Notes: generated by a model from the sequence alone, not told the origin. A stretch of DNA of 64,000 nt from Ailurus styani (GCA_002007465.1 LNAC01000732.1:541393-605392), one strand, 5' to 3'. Counted from the stretch's first letter, positions 33,865 through 45,319 are shown. Translations and numbers: made by a program.

Positions 33865-35160
33865 TCAACAGACATCAAAAAGGAAATTTTAATGCTTTCA
33901 TTCTACTGAAATCAAATACAGCCTGGAATTAAAAACCAAGATTTCTTTCTTTCCCTCTGAACTGAAACTACTGAGAAGCACATAAAACACAAAAATGAGA
34001 CTATGAATTAGTGATAAATGCTCCACAGCCCAGGTTTCCATTTTCTTAATCATATTATAGTCACATATTCCCAAGTGAAGGAGCTGGTCTGAGGAGAAAA
34101 GAGGAAAATGCTTTCCTTTCCCCAAGAAAAGGCAAGAGTTCTCATTTTAACAAATGAGATAACATAAGTTAGCAGGGAGAAAAAGGGCTCTAGAAAGGGA
34201 AGATAATCTAGAGGACGTAAAATATGCAAATTGACAAGCTGGACAATGAAGATGCAGAAAACCAGAGTGAGTAGACAAGTTCCATAGTTTGGAATGGGGA
34301 ATAGAGTGGATGAACACAGAGAAACAGACTCAGAGAGGCTGAAAAATATTGATCTCTATGCCTAAGTGTCCAGTTCCAATCAAAGTCCATGTATCAAAAC
34401 CAGACAACAAAACCATTTGTTCCTTGAAATAATTCAACTGAATTCTTCCTTCTTGCAACCGATGGGCCAAATTCAAACACTGGTACTGCAATAATATATA
34501 CTGAAAGAAAAGTATATAGTCAATAATGGAAATCTACATCTGAACTCATTTTTTTAACTCAATTTTCATAGCTAAAGGCAGTCTTGCTTTTCTTATGGAT
34601 TTTTAAAGCATCTTGGAGAGAGAAAGAATAATATACATAACACTGTATCTTTCCTGACAACCACCAAGACCTTAAATAGTTGTAAGACCAGGAGATAATT
34701 TCTTTTCCTCCAAAGATTTTTTTCTTCCCTTTTATTTAGGTGCATTTATAATAAGTTCAGTTATATAGCCTTTTCCATTGCATTGTAGTGAAATTTGCTT
34801 TTCTCTTCCAGAGATTGTATCTACTTCCTACATATTTAAAAGATTCTATTATCTTCTATATTTTTCAATCCCTCAGATATCTTTTCTAAATTTTCTAACT
34901 TGTAGCATTCCAATGTTTCCAACTGTAAAAAACAAAACAAAACAAAAATCCAAAACAATACAAAACAGCCCTCAAGGTTCATATTTTAGAACAATAACCA
35001 GATGCCACCATGAAAAACCCCACTGACCTGACAAACTAAGCTAACAGGACTTTTTCTACTACCCCCCAAAACACACTCACCATCCTCACCTTCATTTTGT
35101 TTTCTTCCTTGCACTGCTTCATTTGCCTTTTATGACTACAAGCATCAGGCAAGTATTTAA
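33865..35160. other. Non-coding DNA, no feature recognised
   Basis: The frames at 33898-34125, 34208-34390 and 34778-35026 show no recognised domain. No repeat was confidently identified. An aaaacaaaacaaaac run lies near 34930. Confidence 0.45.
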
Positions 35161-35171
35161 AAAGAAAATAT

Positions 35172-35381
35172 CTTAAGAGGGGAACAGGAAGGAGACAAAC
35201 TAAAAGAGACTCTTAATCTCATGAAACAAACTGAGGGTTACTGTGGGGGTGGAAGGGGAGGGATAGGGTGGATGAGTTATGGACAATGGGAAGGTTTGTG
35301 CTATGATGAATGCTGTGAAAGGTATGAGCCTGATGATTCACAGACCTGTACCCCTGGGGCAAATAATAAAAAAATAAAAAT
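35172..35381 (+). mobile_element. 5'-truncated carnivore L1 3' end with target duplication
   Basis: Motifs gaaacaaactgagggttact, tgatgaatgctgtgaaaggt and gattcacagacctgtacccc, then ctggggcaaataataaa, are the end of a carnivore-lineage L1 3' UTR, followed by an A-rich tail. aaagaaaatat occurs at 35161-35171 and 35382-35392 as the target duplication. The frames at 35219-35440 and 35221-35427 are L1 3' UTR, not genes. Confidence 0.88.
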
Positions 35382-35492
35382 AAAGAAAATATTTTCATCA
35401 TTTGATAATTTGATATCATACCCCTAAAACAATAAATCATCTAAAGAAGTAAATATTCCTGGTGTTTTGAATTATTATTGAAAAATTAGAAG

Positions 35493-35701
35493 CAGGGCAC
35501 CTTGGTGGCTTCGCTGGTTAAGCATCTGCCTTCAGCTCAGGTCATGACCCCAGAGCCCTAGGATCAAGTCCCACATCAGGCTCACTGCTCATCAGGGAGT
35601 CTGCTTTTCCCTCTGCCCCTGCCCTCACTCCCAGGGCTTGTGTGCTGGCATGTTTCCTCTCTCTCTCTCTCTCTCTCCTGTAAAAATGAATATTTTAAAA
35701 C
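35493..35701 (+). mobile_element. Can-SINE, diverged head
   Basis: The head starts gggcaccttggtggcttcgc at 35495, and the tRNA-like region and CT-rich tail follow. aaattagaag at 35483-35492 and 35702-35711 is the target duplication. The body ends in a CT repeat and attttaaaaca tail. Confidence 0.92.
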
Positions 35702-35997
35702 AAATTAGAAGTAAAAGAAGCTAGAATATGAGTTTCAGAATTAAAAAGACTTGGGGAACATTAGAGATGACCCAGTACAACTCCCATTATTGATCAAAGA
35801 AATAAATTTTAGGAAACTATGCCCATGGCCAAATGATAAGTAGTTCTGAGAGCTGAACCTAGATCATTTGTCTCTAAATATTGTTCACTTTTCTCCGCTC
35901 CTACCATTATAACACACTGTCTCTACATCTTTCTGTATTGAGCCATCCATAGCCACCACATAACTAAAAAGTGTACTGAGGTGATTTAATTTTTCTA

Positions 35998-36190
35998 AAG
36001 ATTTTATTTATTTATTTGACACAGAGAGAGAAATTACAAGTAGGCAGAGAGGCAGGCAGAGAGACAGGGAGAGGAGGAAGCAGGCTCCCTGCTGAGCAGA
36101 GAGCCCGATGCGGGCCTCGATCCCAGGACGCTGAGATCATGACCTGAGCCGAAAGCAGAGGCTTTAACCCACTGAGCCACCCAGGCGCCC
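35998..36190 (-). mobile_element. Can-SINE with target duplication
   Basis: A near-consensus minus-strand copy with the reversed head gagccacccaggcgccc. The flanks gtgatttaatttttcta at 35981-35997 and atgatttaatttttcta at 36191-36207 differ only in the first base. The frame at 36012-36221 is SINE translation. Confidence 0.96.
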
Positions 36191-36207
36191 ATGATTTAAT
36201 TTTTCTA

Positions 36208-36910
36208 ACAAGCAGATTCACACTGAACTTCCCTAGGCATCATGGGCAGAGAAGCTAACATTTATTACCCACTGTATGCCACATTTTGGCTATACAATCT
36301 ATATGAAAGTATTCCATTTAATTCCAGTAATTAATTAATGATCCCACTTAATCACCAAAATGATGGCAATGTATGAACTAAGCATGAACACCGTCTTATT
36401 CAGGGTTCACCTGTAGAGAATAGCAACTTTCTTTTCTAACCAAACGAAAAAAAGCTTATAATCATATGGAAATGAAGCAATAGATTCTAGAATGAGGTTC
36501 TGGCCATTCCAGGCTGCCACCACAGGCAATGACCCTGAAATAGTGAGGAAACAGCTCCTCAAATCAAGAAACCTCACCACAGCTGGTAGCTCCAGAACCA
36601 AGTGAGCTACCTCTGCCAGGATGTGCACCAGAAAAACAGAATTCAAATTTCAAATCCAAGTCACAAATAATATAGTATATGTGACCTGCAGAACTGGGGA
36701 GCAGAGAATTTATTGTAAAGGCTAGTAAGATAAGATGTAAAGAAAGGCAGTTGAAATAGATTATTGCAAAAGCTTAAAACTTAGCACTATCACTTTTTAG
36801 ATCAGGCATTTTTTTCTGTATCTCAGTAACTTTTAGAAAGCTACAAGTGCTTTTTAAACTATATTTTATCTTTTGGGATCAAACACCAAAAGGCATAAGA
36901 TCACTGCAAT
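36208..36910. other. Non-coding DNA, no feature recognised
   Basis: No gene. The minus-strand frame 36407-36646 overlaps no recognised family and has no domain that I can identify. Confidence 0.45.
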
Positions 36911-37735
36911 ACTGTAGTTTGTAAGAAAAATATATATTTGGTTATTTAGATGACAAAAATATATTTAACATATATATTTCTTTCTCTGGCTGGGTCACAG
37001 CTCCTCAAACGCTTGGAATTTCCTAAGTGTCGAAAGTGATAAATGTATCTTTGTAATATTAATGAGGTACCTTTGGGAAAGCACCTAAGGATGGGGGCTG
37101 ATTGCAGTGGAACCAACCAAGTGATTAGAGGGTTGGAATATTCAATCCCACCCCAACCTCTATGGAGGGGAAAGTGGTTTGAGATTGAATCAATCATCAA
37201 TGGCCGATGATTTAATCAATCATGTCTATGTAATGAAGCATCCATTAAAACCCAAAGGGTAGGGTTTGGAGAACTTCTGAATTGGTGAACACATGGAAAT
37301 TTGGGGAGAGTGGCATATCTGAAGAGGGCATGAAAGATCCCTGCCCTTTCTCCATGTGGTTTCCTATTCAGCTCTCCCATCTGGCTATTCTTGAATTATA
37401 TCATTTTATAACTAACCATGATCTATGTTTCTCTGACTTCTCTGAACCACTCTAACAAATTAATTGAATCCAAGGAGGGAGTCCTAGGAAACTACAATGT
37501 ATGGCTCGTTGGCCAGAAGCACAGGTGATAACATGGACTCAACATAGACTTGCTATTGGTGTCTGAAGTGGGAGCAAGGGGGCAGTCTTATAGGACTGAA
37601 CTCAACCTGGGGGATCCAACACTATTTCCAGGTAGATAGTGTTAGAGTTGAGTTGAATTTAGCTGACTTCTGAGAATTGCTTGGTGGTTTGGGAACTCCC
37701 CACCCCAATCCAACACACACATATTGGAACTGGGT
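36911..37735 (+). repeat. LTR-like dispersed repeat, copy A
   Basis: It aligns by eye with 40138-41245: tatatatttgg, cacctaaggatggg, tgatttaatcaat, tggtgaacacatggaaat, ctctaacaaattaattgaat, cagaagcacaggtgataaca, gtcttataggactga and tagatagtgttagagttgag. It has the look of an old endogenous-retrovirus LTR, but I could not place the family. This copy has a large T-rich start and is diverged. Confidence 0.65.
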
Positions 37736-37779
37736 CCAGAACACATTTCTAAAGTAAAAAAAATGAAAATTAACTCAAA

Positions 37780-39080
37780 GACAGTATTAGATTAGAAGTC
37801 AAAGTAGGAGAGGAAGGGTTCTCTAAAAAATTATAATCTGGAAAAAAAAGTAAAAGGTTTTTATTTTCTGAGTTAATGTCGTATTAACAGAAGTGTAACT
37901 TCTGGAAAAAAATTCAAAATTGCAATCTTTTTTTGAAATGTTTTATTTCATGCTTTTACTAAAATGAATGAAGTAATAAGTTGGGCTTTGGATAGCTGCC
38001 ATCCATACTAAAATGAACAGTAATTAAACTTGTTATTAGTGTTTTTAAGAGCATGCTAATGTTACTCATTAAAGACTGGATGGATGTTTTTCAGCCCATG
38101 TTCCATGGTGGTTGCGTTTTATTATGTGGACGTTGGCCTGGACGTTGGCAAATGACACCAACTGTCCTCCCAGAATACTCATGGAAATGAAATGTATGTA
38201 CCCAGAGGCAATCTGGGTGAGCAAAGTCTGGCACTTAATGAAATCAACAAAGAGCCTGTTTGTCAAGGGTAACTTTAAATTTGTGTAAATGATCCTCACC
38301 TCCATAAGGATGATGAGGTGATTTTATCACCAACGATTTTACACCGGGAAGAGGTAATTAAACACCACTGGTCTGTGGCTCGCATTAAGGGAGAATATTT
38401 TTACTCTCATCCTTGCAACAAAGCTAAGGTTTATGCTTCATTAGGGAGTCTATAGTGACCAGATGATGTTTCATTTGCAGTTCTACCGTCCATCACTAGG
38501 TTTAGAATTTCCAGTTCAAATTGAGCATAATCTACTTTTTCAGATTATTTCTAGTTCACTATTTAGTGTTTCTCTGCATTATTCTCAGTGGAGCTCATTC
38601 TATTTATGTTTCCAGAACTTTTTAAGGCTCATTCTTGAATGAAGATTAGTAAAAAGCCATTTGCATTTCATCCAAAGAGTGGCTATGAGATGAATAATGG
38701 ATCTGGGAGCTCAGATTATTAAATATTAAACCATCCTTCTAGATTATTAGGTTCATATTTTGACAGGGACAAAGTTAGCCTTCAAGAAGGACCCGACTTC
38801 TCTGGTTAAGCCCTGTGAATCTAGTTTTATAATGTAAGCAAGAATTATCAATGATTTTATTTTCATTTAATCATTTAATTTCATTTAATTGAATTATATT
38901 CAAGTCTCGGTTTCAAAAGCCTGGTAAGCCGATGGAAATTTCCAATCTCTGCAATTATTTGTGTATCACCTTCCATGGTCTCTGCATAATTTAGGACATT
39001 TATAGAGAAAGGGTATGGTTATATTGCAATCTGCTGTGAGCATAGCTGACATATAAGTCTGTAATCCAGCAGCTATTTTT
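37780..39080. other. Repeat-free interval, candidate conserved non-coding DNA
   Basis: About 1.3 kb lacking SINE, LINE, LTR and DNA-transposon sequence. The 38040-38460 core contains gaggtaattaaacacc, a homeodomain-type TAATTA site, and a composition typical of long conserved elements. Short atttaatcatttaatttc repeats lie near 38862-38890. The small frame at 38069-38305 has no recognised domain. Regulatory function is inferred only from the repeat-free nature and motif content. Confidence 0.35.
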
Positions 39081-39689
39081 TGTCATGTAGGCCCCTGGGA
39101 AGGTATGCTGAGACTGGGCATCTCCAGAAGTCCACTTCCAAACTCCCTGTTCCCTCCAAAGTCCATTATTTCCTCTTGTACACCCTCCAAAACCCCAGTT
39201 CTCAACACAAACACTTAGGATACTCAGGCTTTAGAAACCAAAACTCGAGAGGGGAAAATTTCTTACAGGAAAATTATGCAGTTAGTCCCAAAATACAAAC
39301 CTTCCCTGAGATAGAGGAGCAAGAAAGATGCCTAGATACTTTTGTAAAATGTGGAAGAGTAGGATTTAAAGGGGTGGGGAGGGAAATATTTCCCTAAGTT
39401 ATTCTTCAAACATGTTTGCATGGGCTACAAATACTGTGTTTCTAAGGTCATCTCTAACTTTGATGCCAATTTCTTGTAAATTTAATGGGAAGGTTTTCTT
39501 TAGGTAGACAGAAGTAAAAGAAGAGGCACTACATGGATTGAAAAATAACAAAATTAGTTTCTTGTTCTTAGGGGTGGCACAGCTCCGCCCAAGGGCTTAT
39601 GGTTTGATGAACAAAAGTGGGTTGGATTCCACGGATTCCACCTCTGAGTCATGCTTCCTTATCCAAACATTTAACACTGCCTTTCTAGA
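39081..39689. other. Non-coding DNA, no feature recognised
   Basis: The 105-codon frame at 39080-39397 (plus) shows no domain that I know and has no splice or promoter context. It is treated as chance. Confidence 0.4.
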
Positions 39690-39965
39690 TTAAGTAGTAA
39701 TCATCACCATCACATAATCATCACCACTATCTCTATAATACCTGAATACTTACTGAGTGCTAGGCACTGTATTTAAATTTCACTAAACTCTCAATGAGGC
39801 CGCAGTGAGGATTAAATCAAGTAACATTAATATGTGCGAAGCACTATTCTAAACTCGTTTTAAATATCATTATCTCATATAATCCCATAATAATCTTATC
39901 AGGTAAGAAATACTATTATGACCTAATGAAGAACCGAGGCATACAAAGATTAAGTAAGGTGTTGA
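39690..39965 (+). mobile_element. MIR SINE
   Basis: cttactgagtgctaggcact, gtgcgaagcactattctaaa, cattatctcatataatccca and atgaagaaccgaggcataca follow the MIR order. An atcatcaccatcacataatc low-complexity start precedes it. Two overlapping copies are possible. Confidence 0.75.
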
Positions 39966-40274
39966 AAAGTTGTCTGTAGACCTACATAAAGTAATTTTTT
40001 TAATGTGCCATTGGTCTTCAGCTCTTAGGAACTAACATAGGATAAAGGAGATTTTTTTAAAAAGATGGTTAAAGTTATTTTATACATAGCTATATGAGTG
40101 TCCAAAGTGGACAGCTCATCTGTGCAAAAGGGTATGTGTGGTACTGTGATTTATAGTAAGAAATATATATTTGGTCTTTGTCCCAGTTTCTGACATAGAG
40201 CTCCTAAAACCCTTGGTATTTTCTAAGTGATAAGAGCAACAAAGGTGTCTTGATAGTCATAACAAGCCTCTTAT

Positions 40275-40802
40275 TCAACCTCACCTGAGTTTATGGTAAT
40301 AAGATGATTTTTGGAAAGTACCTAAGGATGGGAGCTTGTTGCCAGGAGAACCAGCTGGGAGGCTATAGGGTTAGAACTTTCAGCCACACCTACCTTGACC
40401 TCCAGGAAGTACAAGAGGGGCTGAAGGTTGAATCAATCCTCAGTGGATTATGATTTAATCAATAATGACATGCAATGAAGTTTCCATAAAAACTCCAAAT
40501 TTGGGCGCCTGGGTGGCTCAGTGGGTTAAAGCCTCTGCTTTCGGCTCAGGTCATGATCTCGGCGTCCTGGGATNTCAACCTCACCTGAGTTTATGGTAAT
40601 AAGATGATTTTTGGAAAGTACCTAAGGATGGGAGCTTGTTGCCAGGAGAACCAGCTGGGAGGCTATAGGGTTAGAACTTTCAGCCACACCTACCTTGACC
40701 TCCAGGAAGTACAAGAGGGGCTGAAGGTTGAATCAATCCTCAGTGACTAATGATTTAATCAATAATGACATGCAATGAAGTTTCCATAAAAACTCCAAAT
40801 TT
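40275..40802. other. Assembly duplication around a single N (40574)
   Basis: 40275-40502 (228 bp) recurs at 40575-40802, exactly 300 bp downstream. The copies match except for a 5-base cluster, cagtggatta versus cagtgactaa (near 40441 and 40741). The first copy is followed by the start of a Can-SINE that breaks at the N; the second copy continues without the SINE. This is best read as two haplotypes placed in series. Confidence 0.92.
40503..40573 (+). mobile_element. Can-SINE head, cut off by an assembly gap
   Basis: gggcgcctgggtggctcagt starts at 40503 and the sequence stays near consensus until gtcctgggat, where a single N (40574) follows. The rest of the SINE is missing and no tail is seen. 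The near-consensus head suggests a recent insertion. Confidence 0.93.
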
Positions 40803-41249
40803 TAGGGTTCAGGGAGCTTCCTGATTGGTAAACACATGGAAATTCAGAGAAAATTGTGTGCCCAGATAACATGGAAGCTCCTTGCCCCTTCCCAAACCTT
40901 ATTCAGAATATACCTTCTGGTTATTCCTCAGTTATCCTTTTATAATAAACTGGTGACCCAGTAAGGAAATGTTTTCTTGAGTTCTGTGAGCCTCTCTAGC
41001 AAACTGAATAAAAGGAGGTGTCTTCCTAACCTCTGATCTATATAGCCAGTTGGTCAGAAGCATAGGTGACAACCTGGACATGAGTTTGGCATCTGAATGG
41101 GGGGAGGGAGGTCTTGTAGGACTGAGCCCTTAACCTATGGGATACCATGCTATTTCCAAATACAAAATGTCAGAACTGAGGTGAATTACAGGACTCCAAG
41201 CTGGTGTCAGAGGATATCCTGGTGTTGGGAAAAACTCCACACATCTGAA

Positions 41250-41951
41250 TCGTTACCAGAATCATTAATATGTTATCAGATCAGAAAACACTTACTAGTC
41301 TTAGTATGTGAAATATTTATTTTTTTCCTAATACCCATTAAAGTAAATACAAAACTGTTTTGTCCTATCAGTGGTTTCACTGTTCCTACTTAATTATACA
41401 AAGTTATCCTCATTAAAACATTAGTGAAAATACGAGGCAATCTAAATGAATTACGTAATATTAGAGGTTGCAAAAACTGACTATACGACACACAATCCCT
41501 GAAGGTCAGAAAACTCCACTGTCAGTGTTGATAGGTAGAAGTACTGGACATGGAAAACATGATAGAATATAGAGGACATATTCTAGTGTTTAAAGGAAGC
41601 CAGGACTCACCCCTGTAAATGGAGGTGTTCAGAGACATCACCACACATTCACATGAGTTAAGCTCAGAAAGGGAAAGAGTGAACATCGGTCAAAACGGAG
41701 TTAGTAAAAGCAAGTTGCAAATAACCTTGAAGGTCATTTTATCTCACGCTTACTCTAACAAACTGAGCAATAATGGTAGAAATATTGGCAGGGGTCAATT
41801 ATAAGGAGCAGCCTTGAATATTAATTTTATACTTGTCTGTATAGTTCACTTGTAGGTATCGCTTTTAAAATTTCAATTTTGCAAGTAAAAGTGATGTATA
41901 CTCCTAATGAAAATTTCAATCAGTAATTAAATGCATATTTTCTTTTAAATT
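41250..41951. other. Non-coding DNA, no feature recognised
   Basis: No gene. The short frame at 41619-41804 shows no domain. Confidence 0.45.
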
Positions 41952-41965
41952 TGTTTTTTACATTT

Positions 41966-42145
41966 TTTTAAAGATTTTTATTTATTTGAGAGAAAGAGAG
42001 AGTGCACATGAGCAGGGAGGAGGGGCAGAAGGAAAGGAAGAAGAAGCAGAAGCCCCACTGAGCAGGGAGCCTGACACCCAGGACCCCGAGATCATTACCC
42101 AAGCCAAAGCCATAAGTTTAACTGACTGAGCCACCCAAGTGCCCC
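41966..42145 (-). mobile_element. Can-SINE with 14-bp target duplication
   Basis: The tail tttaaagatttttatttatt, purine block and reversed head gccacccaagtgcccc are present. tgttttttacattt at 41952-41965 and 42146-42159 is the exact duplication. The frame at 41982-42173 is SINE translation. Confidence 0.95.
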
Positions 42146-42330
42146 TGTTTTTTACATTTACTTCTAAAGACAAACTAAAAATTTTAGGTACAGCCTTCCA
42201 GACATTTGCTATACAAAGACATGCATGTATGTATTGTTAAAAACAAGACAGAAGGCCCAAAATGGAGCTGCTTATGCGAAGCCCAAGTTACCAAACTGAG
42301 ACTTATAGTTTGACTCCTCCTAGAAATACA

Positions 42331-42420
42331 TTTTTTTCTTTTTTCTTTTTTTTTGTTAAGATTTTATTTATTTGTCAGAGAGACACAGCGAGAGAGGGAA
42401 CACCTGCAGAGGGAGTGGGA
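42331..42420 (-). mobile_element. Truncated Can-SINE (tail half only)
   Basis: A T-rich run followed by gttaagattttatttatttg and the gagagacacagcgagagagg block is the 3' half of a minus-strand SINE. The tRNA-derived head is absent, because sequence from about 42421 onward is unrelated. The copy is 5'-truncated or was cut by a later deletion. Confidence 0.8.
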
Positions 42421-42679
42421 TAAAATTCTTAAACCAGTCTAGTAACTGTCTGGTCAGCACCAGTAAAATAATCTACCTGATAGATCCCTGCTGTCTCCTA
42501 AAGGAAAGTTACCTTGCTACAACCAATCCACTTTTTGTTGGTGTAACTCCATTGTCCTTGTTCCCCTTTGACCATGATAGTATTTCATTTTGTACATCTC
42601 CTGAGAACTCTGTTCTATTAAATGGGATCCTGCCAATTCTTGAATCAATGAATAACACCAATAAGATCTTTAAAATTTA

Positions 42680-42910
42680 TTCAGTTGAATTTTGTTTTTA
42701 ACATTATACATATATTTCCTCAACAAAATTGTGTATCTACTCTAAATCCTTTCTACAGTTTGCTTTTTTATTTAACAAACACATCTTGGCCATTTTTCTA
42801 TGTTAAGCCAGGTAGATTTGCTTTATATGGGTACATAGTCTTCCATTGTGCATATATAGCATTATTGATTCAATCAGTGCCCTAATGATTGGCATTTGGT
42901 TTCACTGAAG
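42680..42910 (-). mobile_element. Ancient LINE fragment, antisense
   Basis: ttggccatttttctatgtta, gtcttccattgtgcatatat and attgattcaatcagtgccct resemble the complement of an L1M 3' region. It is heavily diverged, so the call is tentative. Confidence 0.45.
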
Positions 42911-43477
42911 ATTCTGGATAGACGAAAAACAGAAATTTTAAAGAAAATAACTGTTGAAATATAAATGTTAAAATATCCCTAAGAGTGGTAATTATAGTAT
43001 GTAACTGATCTAGGATAAAAATATACTTTTGCACAAATGAACTGTCCACTCTGGACATTCATACAGACTTGTATAGAATAACATTAAAAAGTCTAAAGTT
43101 GTATGCCCAGAAGACAGTTTATCACAGGAATCCTTAACTTTTCTTCATTTTTTTAATCACAGATTCCCTCTGAAAATCAGATCAAAATATGTGTACTTTC
43201 TTCCCAGAAAATTGTACCATTTTACATTCAACCTCTGCAACTGAATCCTTGAAGCTTTTAAGTAAAGAATGCTTTGGATTATAGACAGCCAGGATTAGAG
43301 GCAGTGAAAATCAGTGATTATTACAAGTGTTTAATTATGGTAACAACAATTGGAATAGGAGAAACAAATTGATGAGATACCATAGGAAAACTATCAACAC
43401 AATTTGATAACTGATTGCACATGAAGAGTAAGAGGGAGGGTATACTCAAAAGTGACATCAAGTTTTTGATCTCAGGT
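42911..43477. other. Non-coding DNA
   Basis: The 43125-43280 segment resembles an old hAT-type MER remnant (gaatccttaacttttcttc, cacagattccctctgaaaat), but not firmly. The rest is unrecognised. Confidence 0.4.
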
Positions 43478-43494
43478 GAAATAATATTGGTTTT

Positions 43495-43685
43495 TTTTTT
43501 TTTAAAGATTTTATTTATTTATTTGACACAGAGAGAGAGATTACAAGTAGGCAGAGAGGCAGAGAGAGGAGGAAGCAGGCTCCCTGCTGAGCAGAGAGCC
43601 CAATGCGGGCCTCGATCCCAGGACGCTGAGATCATGACCTGAGCCGAAAGCAGAGGCTTTAACCCACTGAGCCACCCAGGCGCCC
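43495..43685 (-). mobile_element. Can-SINE, young-looking, perfect 17-bp duplication
   Basis: gaaataatattggtttt occurs at 43478-43494 and 43686-43702 without mismatch. The body is near-consensus with the reversed head gccacccaggcgcccg. It is one of the most recent-looking insertions here. The frame at 43415-43642 is SINE translation. Confidence 0.97.
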
Positions 43686-43732
43686 GAAATAATATTGGTT
43701 TTAATTGTCACTTGATAACTTGGTCATATAAG

Positions 43733-43818
43733 AGAGAAAGAGAGGATGAAGAAGGAAGGAAGGAAAGAGAGAAGGAGGGAAGGAGGAAGGGCGGGAGGGG
43801 AAAGAAGGAAAAAAGGAG
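43733..43818. repeat. GA-rich low-complexity tract
   Basis: Purine-only ggaagg and gaaagaga units with no pyrimidine across most of the stretch. The frame at 43712-43999 is an artefact of this composition. Confidence 0.9.
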
Positions 43819-45102
43819 ATGTCCTTACCTGAATACCTCTGATGTCAAATGGTCAAGAAAATCAAGAAAGACAGTTGCAGAATCAAGGCAAATTCTTATT
43901 TTAAAAACCAGGACTGTACAAGAATCTAATAAAAAGGGGCAATACCACTGCACTGAAGGGAAAGGCCATCCTTCCAAGGAGATATTTTTATTTATCTAAA
44001 AGATCAAGATGCAATAGAATCTTCTAACATGGATTTTGAACCATTAGGTTTCAAGGAGGTCAAACAAAGGTGCAACCAGTAAAACTTCATTCTTTGAAAG
44101 AAGTGCAAACTGAGACAAACTGAAAGGAAAACATTTCATTGGTCTAAGGGTATCAATAATTCACAGGTAATAATCAAAAACAGGCCACCCAAGTTCATGT
44201 GTAAATCAAAGCTATGCCACACGGCATTCCATTGTTCTTCATCAGTTTTATACATTGCAATGTAACTTTTATCCTGTGCTTTCAATAATCAAATCTACTG
44301 ATAAGGAATTTGGTTGTAGTTTCTAAGAACCGAAACCCATGTGTGGTTCTAAATTATTAAACATAATTTCAAAACATAGAATGTTCATTTTTATTCCTCA
44401 AAAAAAACCCTTATATACCTTGTTGAGAGCTAAATGGATGGTATTAAGATTACAAACTAATGATTGAAAACACAAAAGCAGCACAAATGGAGCTGCTTCT
44501 GGTAATTATAAGTGGAGTGGTTGTGGAGACAGAACACACAGTGCTTCAGAGTTGTTGGCTCATCACCATTTGTTGGAAACAAGCAATCAATAGCCTTATA
44601 TGACACTGACAAAGATGGGGAATATTTTTGAGCCATTACTTTTAGCCTCTCTCATAGATGAATGAGATTCAAGCAAAGCAGTGTGGGTCTGTGTATTTTC
44701 CAATGACTTACAGATTTAATAAAATATAAAGAAAACTCATTTATCCTTTTTATGAGTCCCAAAGTGTGGATGTTCATAGATGAATTGTAAGAAATAAAGC
44801 ATCACATCTTTACTCACCACTTTAATTTATTTTAATTGCATGTTTCTAATAGCACATTTGTTTGAATCATTTTTCAGTGTGCTTTTCTTTTTTAGTAGCA
44901 TTTCCCTTCCTCACGAGCAAGATTCACTATAGAAAAAAATTATTTCTGAAGTACTTCCTATATTATTCTATGAGAAGTCTCCAAGGATAGTTTGAGGTAG
45001 AAATTGGTTTAAACACAGCATGTCTTATCATACATATCCAACTGTTCTTTCTTACCTCCCACTGCTTCATAAAGTCAGGAAGGCACCAGCAATGAGGTAA
45101 TA
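43819..45102. other. Repeat-poor interval, candidate conserved non-coding DNA
   Basis: No gene or mobile element was recognised. The 44180-44760 part has balanced composition and motifs such as tggtaattataagtgg and aacaagcaatcaata. Whether it is conserved cannot be seen from one sequence. Confidence 0.3.
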
Positions 45103-45115
45103 AGAGCCACACCCA

Positions 45116-45319
45116 GGGGCACCTAGGTGGCTCAGTGGGTTAAGCCTCTGCCTTTGGCTCAGGTTGTGATCTCAGGGTCCTGAGATCAAGCCTCGCATCG
45201 GGCTCTCCGCTTGGCAGAGAGCCTGCTTCCACCTCTCTCTCTGCCTGCCTCTCTGCCTACTTGTGATCTCTCTCTCTGTCAAATAAATAAATAAAATCTT
45301 AAAAAAAAAAAAAAGAAAA
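45116..45319 (+). mobile_element. Can-SINE with 13-bp target duplication
   Basis: The head reads gggcacctaggtggctcagt, then CT-rich sequence and a long aataaataaataaaatctta tail with an A-run. agagccacaccca at 45103-45115 and 45320-45332 is exact. Confidence 0.96.

Larger units (their letters stand above)
40138..41245 (+). repeat. LTR-like dispersed repeat, copy B
   Basis: Homologue of 36911-37735 in the same orientation and better preserved. It has a polyadenylation-like tataataaactgg at about 40939, followed by gttctgtgagcctctctagc, and ends near ctggtgttgggaaaaactcc. The repeat is artificially lengthened here by the duplicated segment around the N at 40574. The frame at 41097-41393 overlaps its end and is not a gene. 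Confidence 0.65.

Noticed and set aside
39080..39397. 105-codon plus-strand frame
   Set aside because: No recognisable domain, no nearby promoter or splice context that I can support, and a length expected by chance in 64 kb.
40275..40802. A true tandem segmental duplication
   Set aside because: The joint is an N inside a half SINE, and the second copy resumes exactly where the SINE should end. A haplotype join explains all of this better.
36911..41245. A provirus bounded by two LTRs
   Set aside because: The DNA between the two LTR-like repeats shows no retroviral gene remnant and includes a MIR and a repeat-free interval, so two separate insertions are simpler.
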